From positions 1 through 42,397 of the forward strand of contig JASLNT010000071.1 in assembly GCA_030745875.1 (NCBI GenBank): a stretch of 42,397 nucleotides of DNA, written 5' to 3'. The stretch's first letter is position 1, and each line of letters opens with the position of its first letter. The notes beneath the pieces are model-generated. The model saw only the letters and a program-made list of their open reading frames with translations, had not been told where the DNA came from and ran no database searches. Source of the DNA: Phycisphaerae bacterium. Its GTDB lineage: Bacteria; Planctomycetota; Phycisphaerae; SM23-33. Positions 9,639 to 18,188 of this stretch are shown here, piece after piece. The position numbers were made by a program, and so were the translations under genes.

Positions 9639-12600
9639 CTACCTGGGCGTTGCGACTCCGTCGGCGGTTCTGATTATCCGCTGTCCGTCCGGGCCGAAAG
9701 TCACGGGCGACAGGATATTGCCCTTTGCATCCTTCGGAAGGCGGGACTCCGTTGTCGGGAATTCATCCTGGCGGTACGCGCGGTTTACTATCGGAGCTGT
9801 CGCCATCCGCGGGCGATAGGGCGACTGTGCGTAAACGTCGGTGATCGTCACGTCCGACGGCGGGTAGTTCGATCGCTTAAACATCGGATCGTTCGGATCC
9901 GGGTCCGCCATCGCGCGAAGCTCCTTCTCACCGCGATACGGGCACAGCAAATCCACCCACATTATCAGTTTCAACCCGCTGAGGGAGTCGACCTTGACCT
10001 TGTTGTGCTTACCGCTGGTCGCGTTGGCGACGAGTTTGGATTTGTACGACATCGCGGTCATCGGAGCGGTGGTTCTGTAGTCCTGCGGACGCCACGGTTG
10101 GACTTCAGCCAGAATAGTACCGGCGGCGCCGCCTTCTGCGCTGCGTACGAAACCGCCTCCGGTCTTGCGCTTGTCGCCCAGCACCAGCGTCACGTACGGT
10201 TCGGGGAAAACGCCCATGTCCTTGCTGGGGCGCAAAGTCATATCGAGTTTCTTGCGGCCTTTGCCCTTGCCCTGGTGACATTTCCCGCAGTACTTGTCGA
10301 GAATCGGCTGGACGTCGCGCTCGTATCCGAAGCTGTATCCCGAGCCCCACGGATACGGGGTTAGTTTGGCCGGCGGGCCCTTCATCGGCGGACCCGAGCG
10401 GGCGGTTGGGGCGAGGTCCTGATCTTCGTGACATCCGACGCAGCCCCTGAGTTCTCCGGGCATGACATTGGTGAACGAGCGCATGGTCTGCAGCGTACGG
10501 TGATGTTCGTCGAGCAATTGGAAATGCAGCGATTGGCACGGAGGAGCCTCGAAGTAGACCGAACCGTCCTTCTTGACCGGAACGGTTCCCAGCACGTGCT
10601 TAACACCGTCGTTGACCGCCAGGGAGACCACCGGGCCCACGTGGAGGTGCGGCCGGCCTCGGGGATTCTTAACGTCCTGGAGTTTCTTACCCAGAGTAGC
10701 GGTGTTCCAGTCGAGTTGGATAACGCGGAGGTATTTGGCTTTGTTCTGCAGAATCTTCGGGGCGCCCTGGTAGACGTCGGCGCAGAAGAAAACTCCGGGC
10801 TTGATCTTGCGTCGGTCTCTCTGGGCTCCGGCCCATTCGACGCGGTCGGGGATTACCGGCGGGGCCTTTCGCGGACGGATGGGCAGCCCGTACAGGGCGT
10901 GGAACGCACTTTCGTAGATCAGCTCGCGATTACCGTAAATATCCATCAGGAAGAGCTTGAACTTGCTCGACCGCCCCGACGCTCGGGCGGAAACCAAAAA
11001 CAGTTCGTCGCTGAGCGGGTAAGGAGACTTATATCCGCGGTAGGCTCCGGAAGTGTGGTAGCTGGTCGTCTCCGGCCGTTCTTCGGGCCCGTCGCCGACT
11101 TCGCACCAGCGGACATCCTGAGTGACCTTTGTCAATCCGTCGGGATAATTGCGTCCCTTCTTCGGATCAACGATCCCCAGGCTGCCCCAGTAAACGTTGT
11201 GGTGCCCTTGTCCTGAGAACATCACGCGCCGTCCGGCCGGGCTCTTACCGGGTATCGCGCGGGCTTCGACCAGCATATCCGGCCAGTAGCTTTGGTTGCC
11301 CCAGAAGGCGTTTGTGCCCGTGCCGTCGGGATTCACCGTCCAGAGGCTCTGGATTCGCATCAGCTCTTTGTCGGTGTATTCCCATCGCGTGTAGAGAATC
11401 TGTCCGTTGGGCATTAGCGCAGGGGTGTATTCCGGTTCGTTTCCGCCCGAGATCAGGTAAATGTTCTTTCCGTCTGCGTCGCAGCGGGCGACAACGGTGG
11501 ATGGATGTCCGACGGTGCAGCGAGCATGGCTGGCGCCGCGATTCGATACGAACACGACATGCCCCGAGGGCATGTAGATCGGGTCCAGATCGTCGTAACT
11601 TCCGTGGGTGAGCTGGCGCGGCTTGGCGTCGGGTGAGTCCAGAGACGTCTCGTAAAGGTGGAAGGTGCGATCAGTTTTGGGGCGGAAGCAGAACAGCACG
11701 CGCTTGGCGTCGAACGACAGGTCCGGCCGCCAGTACCATCCCGCCGGGAGTTTGTCGGTGAGTTTGCGCAGCTTGCCCGCCGGGCTCAGCCCGTCGAGCA
11801 CCAGCAGGCGTACGCAGTTCAACTGCGCCTGCGGATAGACGCGGTGCATCGATTCATGAGGGTATCGCTCCGGGATATCAACGAACAGCATTCGCGAGAA
11901 GTCGACCAGCGGATCGGCGAAAATGATCTTCCGCTTGATTTCTCGAACGATGAAATAGAGTTTCTCGCATTTCTTGGGGTCGGGTTTGGCGGGCAAGGTC
12001 TTCAAGTGTTTCTCAACCACGTCCAAGCCCGTCAGATAGTCGGTGAGCTTCGGCGGTTTCGGAGCCTTGCGCAGTCTGGCTGCTATATCTCTCGCCCAGG
12101 CGATCTCCTGTAGAGCCCGCGCGGCCAGCGGTTTGCCTTCGGCCTGGAACAACCATTCGGCCTGGAGTTGGGCTTGAGCCTCATCTTCGGTAAGCGTTCG
12201 CGTTTCGGGCTCAGTCGGTCCGGTTTTCGGGCGAGCCGGTGGAGCAGGCAGCTTCGCCGGGAGCTTCCCGCGACGTATCTGATCGGAGATATACGCGTCC
12301 TTACCGGAAGTCAACGTGATTCGCGCATCAGCCCAGTCGGCGTGATCGCCCGTGTACCCCTTGATCGACGTATCGGTTATCAGTTCGAGCCGCTTGGCGC
12401 CCGTCAGATCCACCGAGACAGCGACAGGTTCATCGCCGGGTTTGAGTATCTGCGATCGGAACCGCTCCTTGCCGTCGGTCTTGACGATGAAGACAACCGA
12501 TCCGCCCGCCTTCCGCGTGGGGTCGTTCAGGTCGGCTCCGATTTGAGATTTGAACGTCTTACAGCCCTTGCCCAGTTCAATCACGGTAAGACTGTTGGCG

Positions 12601-12797
12601 TGCGTGCCGAGTCCGCGGGCGAACGTCTTCGAGCCTATCCGCAGCGGCTGGGCCATGAAGCTCTTATCAAGCTGAAGAGCGCGGTGGTCCTGTCGATGTG
12701 CGACAACTTTGAAGGGCTCCGGAGCCGCGTCGGCATGTTCGCCAGCCGCCAGCACCAACGCCGCTAAAACCAAACCTGAACACATTAATCGCCGCAT
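9639..12797 (-). CDS. Secreted NPCBM-domain, beta-propeller, HzsA-like cytochrome c protein
   Basis: About 1052 residues. The ATG at 12797 is preferred over 12803 and 12866 because GGAG lies 7 bases upstream and it gives a clean signal peptide (MRRLMCSGLVLAALVLAAG). Residues about 30-175 form an NPCBM-type carbohydrate-binding module (FARGLGTHANS). A linker rich in Pro and Lys follows, then TolB/WD-like propeller repeats (about 370-620). The C-terminal part resembles the alpha subunit of hydrazine synthase (FTNVMPGELRGCVGCHE) and carries two haem c motifs, CVGCH (about 785) and CGKCH (about 837). Such proteins are widespread in planctomycetes that do not carry out anammox, and the other hydrazine synthase subunits are not nearby, so hydrazine formation should not be assumed. 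Likely periplasmic redox or carbohydrate-linked function. Confidence 0.85.
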   Translation of the reverse strand: MRRLMCSGLVLAALVLAAGEHADAAPEPFKVVAHRQDHRALQLDKSFMAQPLRIGSKTFARGLGTHANSLTVIELGKGCKTFKSQIGADLNDPTRKAGGSVVFIVKTDGKERFRSQILKPGDEPVAVSVDLTGAKRLELITDTSIKGYTGDHADWADARITLTSGKDAYISDQIRRGKLPAKLPAPPARPKTGPTEPETRTLTEDEAQAQLQAEWLFQAEGKPLAARALQEIAWARDIAARLRKAPKPPKLTDYLTGLDVVEKHLKTLPAKPDPKKCEKLYFIVREIKRKIIFADPLVDFSRMLFVDIPERYPHESMHRVYPQAQLNCVRLLVLDGLSPAGKLRKLTDKLPAGWYWRPDLSFDAKRVLFCFRPKTDRTFHLYETSLDSPDAKPRQLTHGSYDDLDPIYMPSGHVVFVSNRGASHARCTVGHPSTVVARCDADGKNIYLISGGNEPEYTPALMPNGQILYTRWEYTDKELMRIQSLWTVNPDGTGTNAFWGNQSYWPDMLVEARAIPGKSPAGRRVMFSGQGHHNVYWGSLGIVDPKKGRNYPDGLTKVTQDVRWCEVGDGPEERPETTSYHTSGAYRGYKSPYPLSDELFLVSARASGRSSKFKLFLMDIYGNRELIYESAFHALYGLPIRPRKAPPVIPDRVEWAGAQRDRRKIKPGVFFCADVYQGAPKILQNKAKYLRVIQLDWNTATLGKKLQDVKNPRGRPHLHVGPVVSLAVNDGVKHVLGTVPVKKDGSVYFEAPPCQSLHFQLLDEHHRTLQTMRSFTNVMPGELRGCVGCHEDQDLAPTARSGPPMKGPPAKLTPYPWGSGYSFGYERDVQPILDKYCGKCHQGKGKGRKKLDMTLRPSKDMGVFPEPYVTLVLGDKRKTGGGFVRSAEGGAAGTILAEVQPWRPQDYRTTAPMTAMSYKSKLVANATSGKHNKVKVDSLSGLKLIMWVDLLCPYRGEKELRAMADPDPNDPMFKRSNYPPSDVTITDVYAQSPYRPRMATAPIVNRAYRQDEFPTTESRLPKDAKGNILSPVTFGPDGQRIIRTADGVATPR

Positions 12798-12837
12798 GTG
12801 CATTCTCCTCTGTCCGACCGGTTCTCTACTGTATCTA

Positions 12838-12866
12838 ACCATAGCATAATCGGCCCGTTTCAACAA
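12838..12866 (-). promoter_or_regulatory. Possible promoter of the HzsA-like gene
   Basis: On the minus strand TTGTTG (12866-12861) and TATGGT (12843-12838) are 17 bases apart and about 40 bases upstream of the chosen ATG at 12797. Weak to moderate match. Confidence 0.4.
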
Positions 12867-12885
12867 TTCGTATAATCAATCTTAA

Positions 12886-12906
12886 GGCGACGCGGCGACG
12901 CGGCGA
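12886..12906. repeat. Short GGCGACGC tandem repeat in a 304-base intergenic region
   Basis: GGCGACGC occurs two and a half times without spacers. The surrounding gap (12798-13101) separates divergent genes. Apart from this repeat, the promoter candidate at 12838-12866 and a hairpin at 13030-13058, I see no gene in it. Confidence 0.6.
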
Positions 12907-13029
12907 TGAATTGTGGCGTTCGGGTCCGGGATCGCGCATGATAATGGCTCCGGTGACGCCGGGTGCTTAAGGTGTGAAAAACAAGTGAATCCTTTCGATA
13001 AAAAGCTTCGGAGCGTGGGGCGATTCCCC

Positions 13030-13058
13030 CTGCCGCCTGGGCGCATCGCCCGGGGCAG
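13030..13058 (+). promoter_or_regulatory. Leader hairpin upstream of the secreted protein at 13102
   Basis: CTGCC (13030-13034) pairs with GGCAG (13054-13058), and inside it GGGCG pairs with CGCCC around a CAT loop. No T-run follows, so it is not an intrinsic terminator on the plus strand. It lies 43 bases before the ATG, in the probable 5' leader. Confidence 0.4.
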
Positions 13059-13101
13059 TCGCCTACTTCCGCAAACAAACCGCCCCTCCGGGAGACACAT
13101 T

Positions 13102-14121
13102 ATGAAGAAGTCAGTATTGCCCGCTGTCGCAGTGTTGTGCCTGGTCGCCGCAAGCTTCTGCGCGGATCGCCAGGCCTGCAGCGTTGTTGAGACCGACAAG
13201 GAAATCCGAATCGGCACGCCCGAACTCCAAGCCGCCGTCCGAAAAAAAGGGTACGTCTCCGGCGTGGCGGCCCGATCGTTGGTCGACAGGAAGACGGGCT
13301 TCAGCGATCCCGGATACGGACTGGACATCGCCGACTGGATCATGGAGCCCGGAAGCGACAGGGCCTACCGCGACCGTCTGGATAAGGAACTGATCTACCG
13401 CTACGACAACGCGTATCACGGTCGGCGGGCCAAGCGGTCCATCGAAGGACCGCAGATATGCACCAAGGCGCGCGAGCTGAAGCCCGAGATCATTCGCGGG
13501 AAGGACTTCGTCGCAATCAGGCAGAAGTATCGATACCGCACCGCCGCTCCGGGCAAGAAGGTCGGATCGACGTGGACGCAACTGCTGGTCTTCCCCGCGG
13601 GCAAGCGGTACTTCGTGTCTATGGACCGGATAGACGCGGTGAATGATTCGTCCGCAATGTTCCTTCGCATCGACATGCCCGGGCACGTCAAGCACAAGAA
13701 CGGCGACACGTTCAGCAAGGTTTACCTGAGCTATCACGGGACGATTGCGTCCTCTGAGTTCGCCAGGAACTTCGCACCCGACGAGAAGTTCAACTACCGT
13801 CGCGACAGCGTAAAAACCGTCCCCAAGCGGTTCATCCGCGCGATACGCCTTCGCGACGCCAAGACGGGCAAGAAAGGCCCGTGGCTGGCGGGTATGACGC
13901 TCGATCCGTCAGTTGTCCACGAAGCGTGGTGTCACCAGCGCGGGTATATCTGCATGATCCTGGAATTCGGCGGCAGACCGATCAAGGCCGGACAATCGTT
14001 CAGCGCAGCACACATCGTGGGCTACTTCGATTCGATCGAAGAAATGAACAAGGTCTACGACCTCCACAAAGGCAACACCGCCCTGACAGTCAGCCCAAAA
14101 GGTTGGAAGTTAGCTAAGTAA
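13102..14121 (+). CDS. Secreted protein of unknown function
   Basis: 339 residues from the ATG at 13102, chosen because GGGAG lies 8 bases upstream and it exposes a signal peptide (MKKSVLPAVAVLCLVAASFC). The longer frame from 12913 has neither. The mature part is rich in beta strands and aromatic residues (for example FVSMDRIDAVNDSSAMFLRI and SYHGTIASSEFA), with conserved-looking WCHQRGYICMILEFGG and a C-terminal HIVGYFDSIEEMNKVYDLHK. This resembles planctomycete secreted proteins with a sugar-mutarotase-like sandwich fold, but I cannot name a family. The neighbours are a carbohydrate-binding cytochrome and a PEP-CTERM protein, so a periplasmic or extracellular role in glycan handling is possible, as inference only. 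Confidence 0.85.
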   Translation: MKKSVLPAVAVLCLVAASFCADRQACSVVETDKEIRIGTPELQAAVRKKGYVSGVAARSLVDRKTGFSDPGYGLDIADWIMEPGSDRAYRDRLDKELIYRYDNAYHGRRAKRSIEGPQICTKARELKPEIIRGKDFVAIRQKYRYRTAAPGKKVGSTWTQLLVFPAGKRYFVSMDRIDAVNDSSAMFLRIDMPGHVKHKNGDTFSKVYLSYHGTIASSEFARNFAPDEKFNYRRDSVKTVPKRFIRAIRLRDAKTGKKGPWLAGMTLDPSVVHEAWCHQRGYICMILEFGGRPIKAGQSFSAAHIVGYFDSIEEMNKVYDLHKGNTALTVSPKGWKLAK

Positions 14122-14171
14122 AGCTCTCAAATCGTATTAGGCGCACAAAACGGGATAGTTTGAGATTTCTC

Positions 14172-14199
14172 TTGCCAAATCCCACTTTCGTGATATGAT
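14172..14199 (+). promoter_or_regulatory. Probable sigma70-type promoter
   Basis: TTGCCA (14172-14177) and TATGAT (14194-14199) are spaced by 16 bases. Predicted transcription start is near 14206, immediately before a series of hairpins, leaving a leader of about 250 bases before the PEP-CTERM gene at 14459. Confidence 0.6.
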
Positions 14200-14205
14200 A
14201 TGTAC

Positions 14206-14373
14206 AGCTCAAGCCCGCTTCGGGAGCGGCTAGGCTATTCTCTTTATGGACAGGACGAGTATCGCTCACTCGCATCTTCCTGCCCAGGCCGCAACGGCCA
14301 AGTTCCCACAACATGAGAGTTCTTTATGCAGGCCGAGCCTCCTGCCAGGGGAAGCACTCTTCGAGTTCGTTTG
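14206..14373 (+). ncRNA. Candidate structured leader or small RNA upstream of PEP-CTERM protein 1
   Basis: Just after the predicted start site there are four local hairpins. AGCCCGCT (14212-14219) pairs with AGCGGCT around TCGGG. CAGGA-CGAGT pairs with ACTCG-TCCTG (about 14250-14283). GGCCG pairs with CGGCC around CAA (about 14287-14299). ACTC pairs with GAGT around TTC (about 14357-14367). The 14122-14458 gap holds no convincing reading frame. It does not match a riboswitch or known RNA class I can recognise, and it could be either a 5' leader or a separate RNA. Confidence 0.4.
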
Positions 14374-14458
14374 TCTCCGATACGACCGGTCTATGTGAAA
14401 TGGAGCAAATTGCCGCAAATCTGTCTGCATGAAGCTTTGCAATGAAGGGAGCACCACA

Positions 14459-15307
14459 ATGAAGAGATCAATTCAGATCGTGCTGGCCGCAGCGGCTGTT
14501 GCGGCGGTTATGTCATTCCCCCTGCCCGCGCGGAGTGACTGCATACACCGAGTCCAACTTGCCACCGCGGTCAACACGTCCTATACCGGACAGGAGCAGG
14601 ACCCCGCAACCGCCGCTGACGCAGACGGCCACAATACGGGTCTGCTGCCCACTACGTCCACCGCCTGGTCGGGGGTCGCTGAGGCCTCGGGCGGATATGG
14701 GGAGGCCTTTGCGGGCGTTAACTCAAGCATAGACATGGGCGATCTGTCGATCAACCTGGCGCTTGAAACGGAAATCAACACCAGTACCAACGGGGCATGG
14801 TGTTCAGCCGGCGGAAGTTCTCAGATAAGCTGGGTCGACGAGTTGATATTAGAGTCATCCACCCTTCCATATGGTGCGCCTGTGGACATCAGGTGGCATC
14901 TCAACCTGACCGGAGCGTTGCTCGAGGGCGGAAGGTCATACCCCGAGAACGGTATGCATGCGAGGTTCTATTACGGCGGGGGCGCACTGAATCTGTGGAA
15001 TCCGGGCAAGGTGAGCATCCAGTCCCAGAACACAGTCGGCGACCAGCTCAGTATTCAGGGAGACATGGAGGCAAGCGCAATCATGATGGCGAACTACGGT
15101 CCCCCCACCGATCCCCCCCAGCCCCGCGTGCCGTATGCAACGGTCGATATCAACATCCAAGCCGTGATCGGTATTGAGATACTCACGCCCGGCGTGACAT
15201 ATAGCACTTGCAGCGGCACGGTCTATCCGATACCCGAACCGGTAACCATGTCGATGTTGGCGATGGGAGGCTTGGTCGTTCTAAGGCGCCGGAAGAGGAA
15301 GCGTTGA
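14459..15307 (+). CDS. PEP-CTERM sorting-signal protein 1
   Basis: 282 residues from the ATG at 14459, with AAGGGAG about 8 bases upstream; this start gives the signal peptide MKRSIQIVLAAAAVAAVMSF. The middle is a predicted extracellular beta-rich domain with a clustered Asp/Ala/Thr opening and aromatic strands. The C-terminus has the exosortase-type tripartite signal: IPEPV, a hydrophobic stretch (MSMLAMGGLVVL) and a basic tail RRRKRKR. Proteins with this ending are exported and processed by an exosortase, which is not in this window. The function of the main domain is not recognised. It lies behind a long, structured leader and ends 51 bases from the convergent ThuA-domain gene; a short hairpin spans its stop codon (15302-15320). 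Confidence 0.88.
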   Translation: MKRSIQIVLAAAAVAAVMSFPLPARSDCIHRVQLATAVNTSYTGQEQDPATAADADGHNTGLLPTTSTAWSGVAEASGGYGEAFAGVNSSIDMGDLSINLALETEINTSTNGAWCSAGGSSQISWVDELILESSTLPYGAPVDIRWHLNLTGALLEGGRSYPENGMHARFYYGGGALNLWNPGKVSIQSQNTVGDQLSIQGDMEASAIMMANYGPPTDPPQPRVPYATVDINIQAVIGIEILTPGVTYSTCSGTVYPIPEPVTMSMLAMGGLVVLRRRKRKR

Positions 15308-15358
15308 CGGGAATTCAACGTCGCGCAACACAGAGAACACCGAGCAATCAATCCCCCC

Positions 15359-16903
15359 TCACTTCCCGCCGCCTGCGGGCAAGGACGTCTGAATACCGTC
15401 GAAAGGCACTTGGATTTTCGCGGCCCAGAGGACTCCGTTGAGCATCATCCGGCGACAGTCTTCGTTCCTCCACATGCTGACAAAATGCCCGCCGCCGAAA
15501 CCAAAGCCCCGCCCTCCGCTCTTGGACTCGATCGCCCAGGCGGTAACGTTGCCCTTGCCCTTGCCCTTGCTCATCAGCGGTGCGGTCAGGATCGGAACCA
15601 CCGAGACGCCTTTGGCGAATTTCAGGTTGTGGTACATCTCGTTTTCTTTGAGCGTGAACTTCTTCCATCCGCGCGAGATCGGATGATCCGGCGAGACCGG
15701 CGAGCAAACCAGCGGTTTCCTTGAGACTCTGTGCACTGATCCATAGCCCTCAAAATCGTAGTACGCCCCAACCCAGTCAAGCATCTTCGGAGCCTCGACG
15801 GCCCGCCAGCCGTATAGGCCGAAATGGACAATCACCACACCAAGGCCTTTGGCTTTCAAGTCGGCGAGTATCTTCATTCGCTCGGGCGTCAGGATCGGAT
15901 GCTTCTTGGGGCCCTTCTTATCGGCGCCCTCGGAGTAGATTACAACGGCGGCGGCATCGTTCAGCGTTTTGGGATCGGCGGGCCAGTTCTCGTAGACTTC
16001 CGTCTTGACGTCGGGCGCGTTGACCGCGGTTTTCAGGCAGCGGGCCAGCAGCTTGCTCGATTCCTCGTTGGGATGGTGCCCCCCGGACCACAGGAACACG
16101 ACCTTTCGCGGATCTGCGCCCGGCCCGGCTGGCAGGCGCCCCGCCGTCCAGCGAATACCCTGGGCGGTGAGCTTCTGAAACTCCTTGCTCTGAAACGCCT
16201 GCTTCCCGTGGCCGAGCTGGATGAAGAAAACGCGGGCCTTCTTGTAGAATCGCGTCCAGGCCAGGCGGTGGTTGTTCAGCTTCTGATCGGTTGACAGCAG
16301 CAGATGGCTGCCCGGATGATAGGCCCATCCCTTGTAGGATTCGTCGTGGATCTTGAAGTCGCTCATACCCTTGGTAATCGGGTGGGACTTGTCTTCGATG
16401 CGAACGTTGAAATCCACATCGTGCTTCCAGACCGGGCGCATGAATTTCATGCCATTCCGCACCAGGCCCTTCTTCAGAGAATACGTCGCCCCGATGACAT
16501 TATTGTACTCGACCCAATTCGGGTAGGCGGACACCGCATGATGCATCACCACCAGCCCCACGCCCCGCTCGAGCAGCTTCAGGAAGTTGGCCCGTGAAGT
16601 CTCGGATATCTTGTTCCTGAAGTTGAACAGGACCATGACGTCGTAGTCCCACTTGCTGATATCCTCGAACGGCTTGCCGCCCTCCTGAATCTTGAAATCG
16701 ATGTCGGCTTGTCCCTGGAAGGTCTCGGGGAAAGTCTTCTTGTCGTACGAGTGCCCGCCGGTGAGAACCAGCACTCTGAGTTTCTTGGCCTCGGCGGCGC
16801 CGGCCCGGTCGGCGGGCCCGACAATAACCGCCCCAATCGCCATCGCCAGAATCAGAATAAAACCCGAGAAAGCGTTCCGAGCGGAGTGTCGTCCATATGT
16901 CAT
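15359..16903 (-). CDS. Exported protein with two ThuA-like domains
   Basis: 514 residues from the ATG at 16903, with AAAGGGAT 6 bases upstream; the upstream extension to 17011 is not needed. An N-terminal hydrophobic segment (SGFILILAMAIGAVIVG) is a signal peptide or anchor. Two tandem ThuA/trehalose-utilisation type flavodoxin-like domains follow. The first (about 40-270) has KLRVLVLTGGHSYDKKTF and VGLVVMHHAVSAYPNW, the second (about 275-505) has RKVVFLWSGGHHPNEE and LGVVIVHFGLYGW. The double arrangement is seen in planctomycetes and related phyla that break down polysaccharides. A role in glycan or sugar utilisation is inferred from family and neighbours, and no catalytic reaction is established. 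Not recognisably part of an operon. Confidence 0.87.
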   Translation of the reverse strand: MTYGRHSARNAFSGFILILAMAIGAVIVGPADRAGAAEAKKLRVLVLTGGHSYDKKTFPETFQGQADIDFKIQEGGKPFEDISKWDYDVMVLFNFRNKISETSRANFLKLLERGVGLVVMHHAVSAYPNWVEYNNVIGATYSLKKGLVRNGMKFMRPVWKHDVDFNVRIEDKSHPITKGMSDFKIHDESYKGWAYHPGSHLLLSTDQKLNNHRLAWTRFYKKARVFFIQLGHGKQAFQSKEFQKLTAQGIRWTAGRLPAGPGADPRKVVFLWSGGHHPNEESSKLLARCLKTAVNAPDVKTEVYENWPADPKTLNDAAAVVIYSEGADKKGPKKHPILTPERMKILADLKAKGLGVVIVHFGLYGWRAVEAPKMLDWVGAYYDFEGYGSVHRVSRKPLVCSPVSPDHPISRGWKKFTLKENEMYHNLKFAKGVSVVPILTAPLMSKGKGKGNVTAWAIESKSGGRGFGFGGGHFVSMWRNEDCRRMMLNGVLWAAKIQVPFDGIQTSLPAGGGK

Positions 16904-17155
16904 GGTTATCCCTTTCACATGTAGTATTCCGATTATCGCATAGCAGCGAAAATCATTATCCTCCAAACGTATTTGAAGGGCAATGAAAACATCTCCAGAC
17001 CCGCAAAACATAGGCGTTTTCCCGCCGACAACAAAGGCGTCAAATCCTGTCGCCGAACGTCCGAAAATTACTTTTCAAATAAAACAAAACGGTTGTCGTG
17101 AGTGGGAAACTACGCGCCTAGAATTGCGCAGCTCAAAAAAATACTCTAGTAAAAA

Positions 17156-17197
17156 ACGCCCCGTTGTCGGGCGTGCTCGCTGGCAACTTCGGGGCGT
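17156..17197. promoter_or_regulatory. GC-rich hairpin next to the ribosome-binding site of PEP-CTERM gene 2
   Basis: ACGCCCC (17156-17162) pairs with GGGGCGT (17191-17197), continued by GTTG with CAAC. On the plus strand it ends 3 bases before the AGGAGG of the gene at 17215, so it could modulate translation. On the minus strand the stem is followed by six T, the shape of an intrinsic terminator reading leftward. The rest of the 16904-17214 gap is A/T-rich and shows no gene. Confidence 0.5.
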
Positions 17198-17214
17198 ATG
17201 AGGAGGTAAAACTC

Positions 17215-18027
17215 ATGAACGCTCAGAAGCAAATTTTGGTTGCCGGGATGCTCGTCTTTACGCTCTGCTCAGGTCTCTCCGCCGATCCCGTCTGGCCGAC
17301 GGACGGCGAGTGGATCCCCATGCTGAACGGCGGGTTATATGTGGACGTCGTGAACAACACCGGCACGGGCGACGTGTACGCAACACCGCCGCATCCCGAT
17401 AACCTGGACCTGGTCGGAGGAATCGACGCCAATTCAGCCGGACCTTTCGTAACGGGATACTGGTACACCGACGATGTTGACCTGATGTTCCGCATGCGGG
17501 TTGACGGTAATCCCGACATCGGCCGATTCGGAGCCCAGCACGTATGGATCGTATTCCTCAACACCGACGACGACGACGATGTGGACTGGGCGTTGTCGCT
17601 GGATAACCAGGTCGACGGGCAGGTTGAACTGGTGCCCGCTGTCTCCGGAGGACCTACGACCGCCAATCCGTGGAACCCGGTGGTTCTGGGCGACACGCCC
17701 CACACCGGAGTCTCACCGCTGTCAACATGGTCCCGATTCCTAAGCGCCACCGCCGTTGACGGTTCGGAGTTTGACGGAGACGAGGATTTCTTCGTGGATC
17801 TGGCGTTTCCGATGGCGACATTCCTCAGTATGACTGGTCTTGCTCCAGCCGACCCTATCGGTATGGCTCTGGCGACATCGGCTGATCACGTTAACATTAA
17901 CAAGGATTTGCCCGATTACACCTCCTGGGGCGACCCTCCCGTGATCCCCGAACCAGCCACTCTGATCTTGCTGGCCGCGGGCCTCCCGCTCCTGCTGAGA
18001 ATAAGGCGAAAGGCGGGCGCGAAATAG
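17215..18027 (+). CDS. PEP-CTERM sorting-signal protein 2
   Basis: 270 residues. The start is fixed by a perfect AGGAGG (17201-17206) 8 bases before the ATG at 17215. Signal peptide MNAQKQILVAGMLVFTLCSG. The mature domain is acidic and contains an Asp run (NTDDDDDVDW), suggesting calcium binding or a surface loop. It ends with the sorting signal IPEPATLILLAAGLPLLL and the basic tail RIRRKAGAK. It shares only the sorting signal with the other PEP-CTERM protein, not the body. An intrinsic terminator follows 18 bases after the stop codon, so this is a single-gene unit. Likely surface or matrix protein, function unknown. Confidence 0.9.
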   Translation: MNAQKQILVAGMLVFTLCSGLSADPVWPTDGEWIPMLNGGLYVDVVNNTGTGDVYATPPHPDNLDLVGGIDANSAGPFVTGYWYTDDVDLMFRMRVDGNPDIGRFGAQHVWIVFLNTDDDDDVDWALSLDNQVDGQVELVPAVSGGPTTANPWNPVVLGDTPHTGVSPLSTWSRFLSATAVDGSEFDGDEDFFVDLAFPMATFLSMTGLAPADPIGMALATSADHVNINKDLPDYTSWGDPPVIPEPATLILLAAGLPLLLRIRRKAGAK

Positions 18028-18044
18028 GGAATCTGGAGCGTTGC

Positions 18045-18076
18045 GAAAACGACCGTGACAAGTCGCGGTCGTTTTC
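18045..18076 (+). terminator. Intrinsic terminator after PEP-CTERM gene 2
   Basis: AAAACGACCG (18046-18055) pairs perfectly with CGGTCGTTTT (18066-18075) around a 10-base loop, and the 3' arm ends in the T-run. It is symmetrical enough to work in both directions. Confidence 0.85.
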
Positions 18077-18188
18077 ATGCGCTTATTGACAGCGCGCCGG
18101 AAACGCGTCTTCAAGCCTCCAGGCGATGAGGGCGGTTGCACGTCCGCAGACCGAAGGTTATTGTCAGGCCGTGCGGACAACCTTCAAC

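Noticed and set aside
9639..12797. Hydrazine synthase alpha subunit (anammox)
   Set aside because: Only part of the protein resembles HzsA, an NPCBM domain and propeller dominate, and no beta/gamma subunit or anammox gene is nearby.
18082..18087. TTGACA upstream of the galactanase gene as a promoter
   Set aside because: No acceptable -10 element 16-18 bases downstream.
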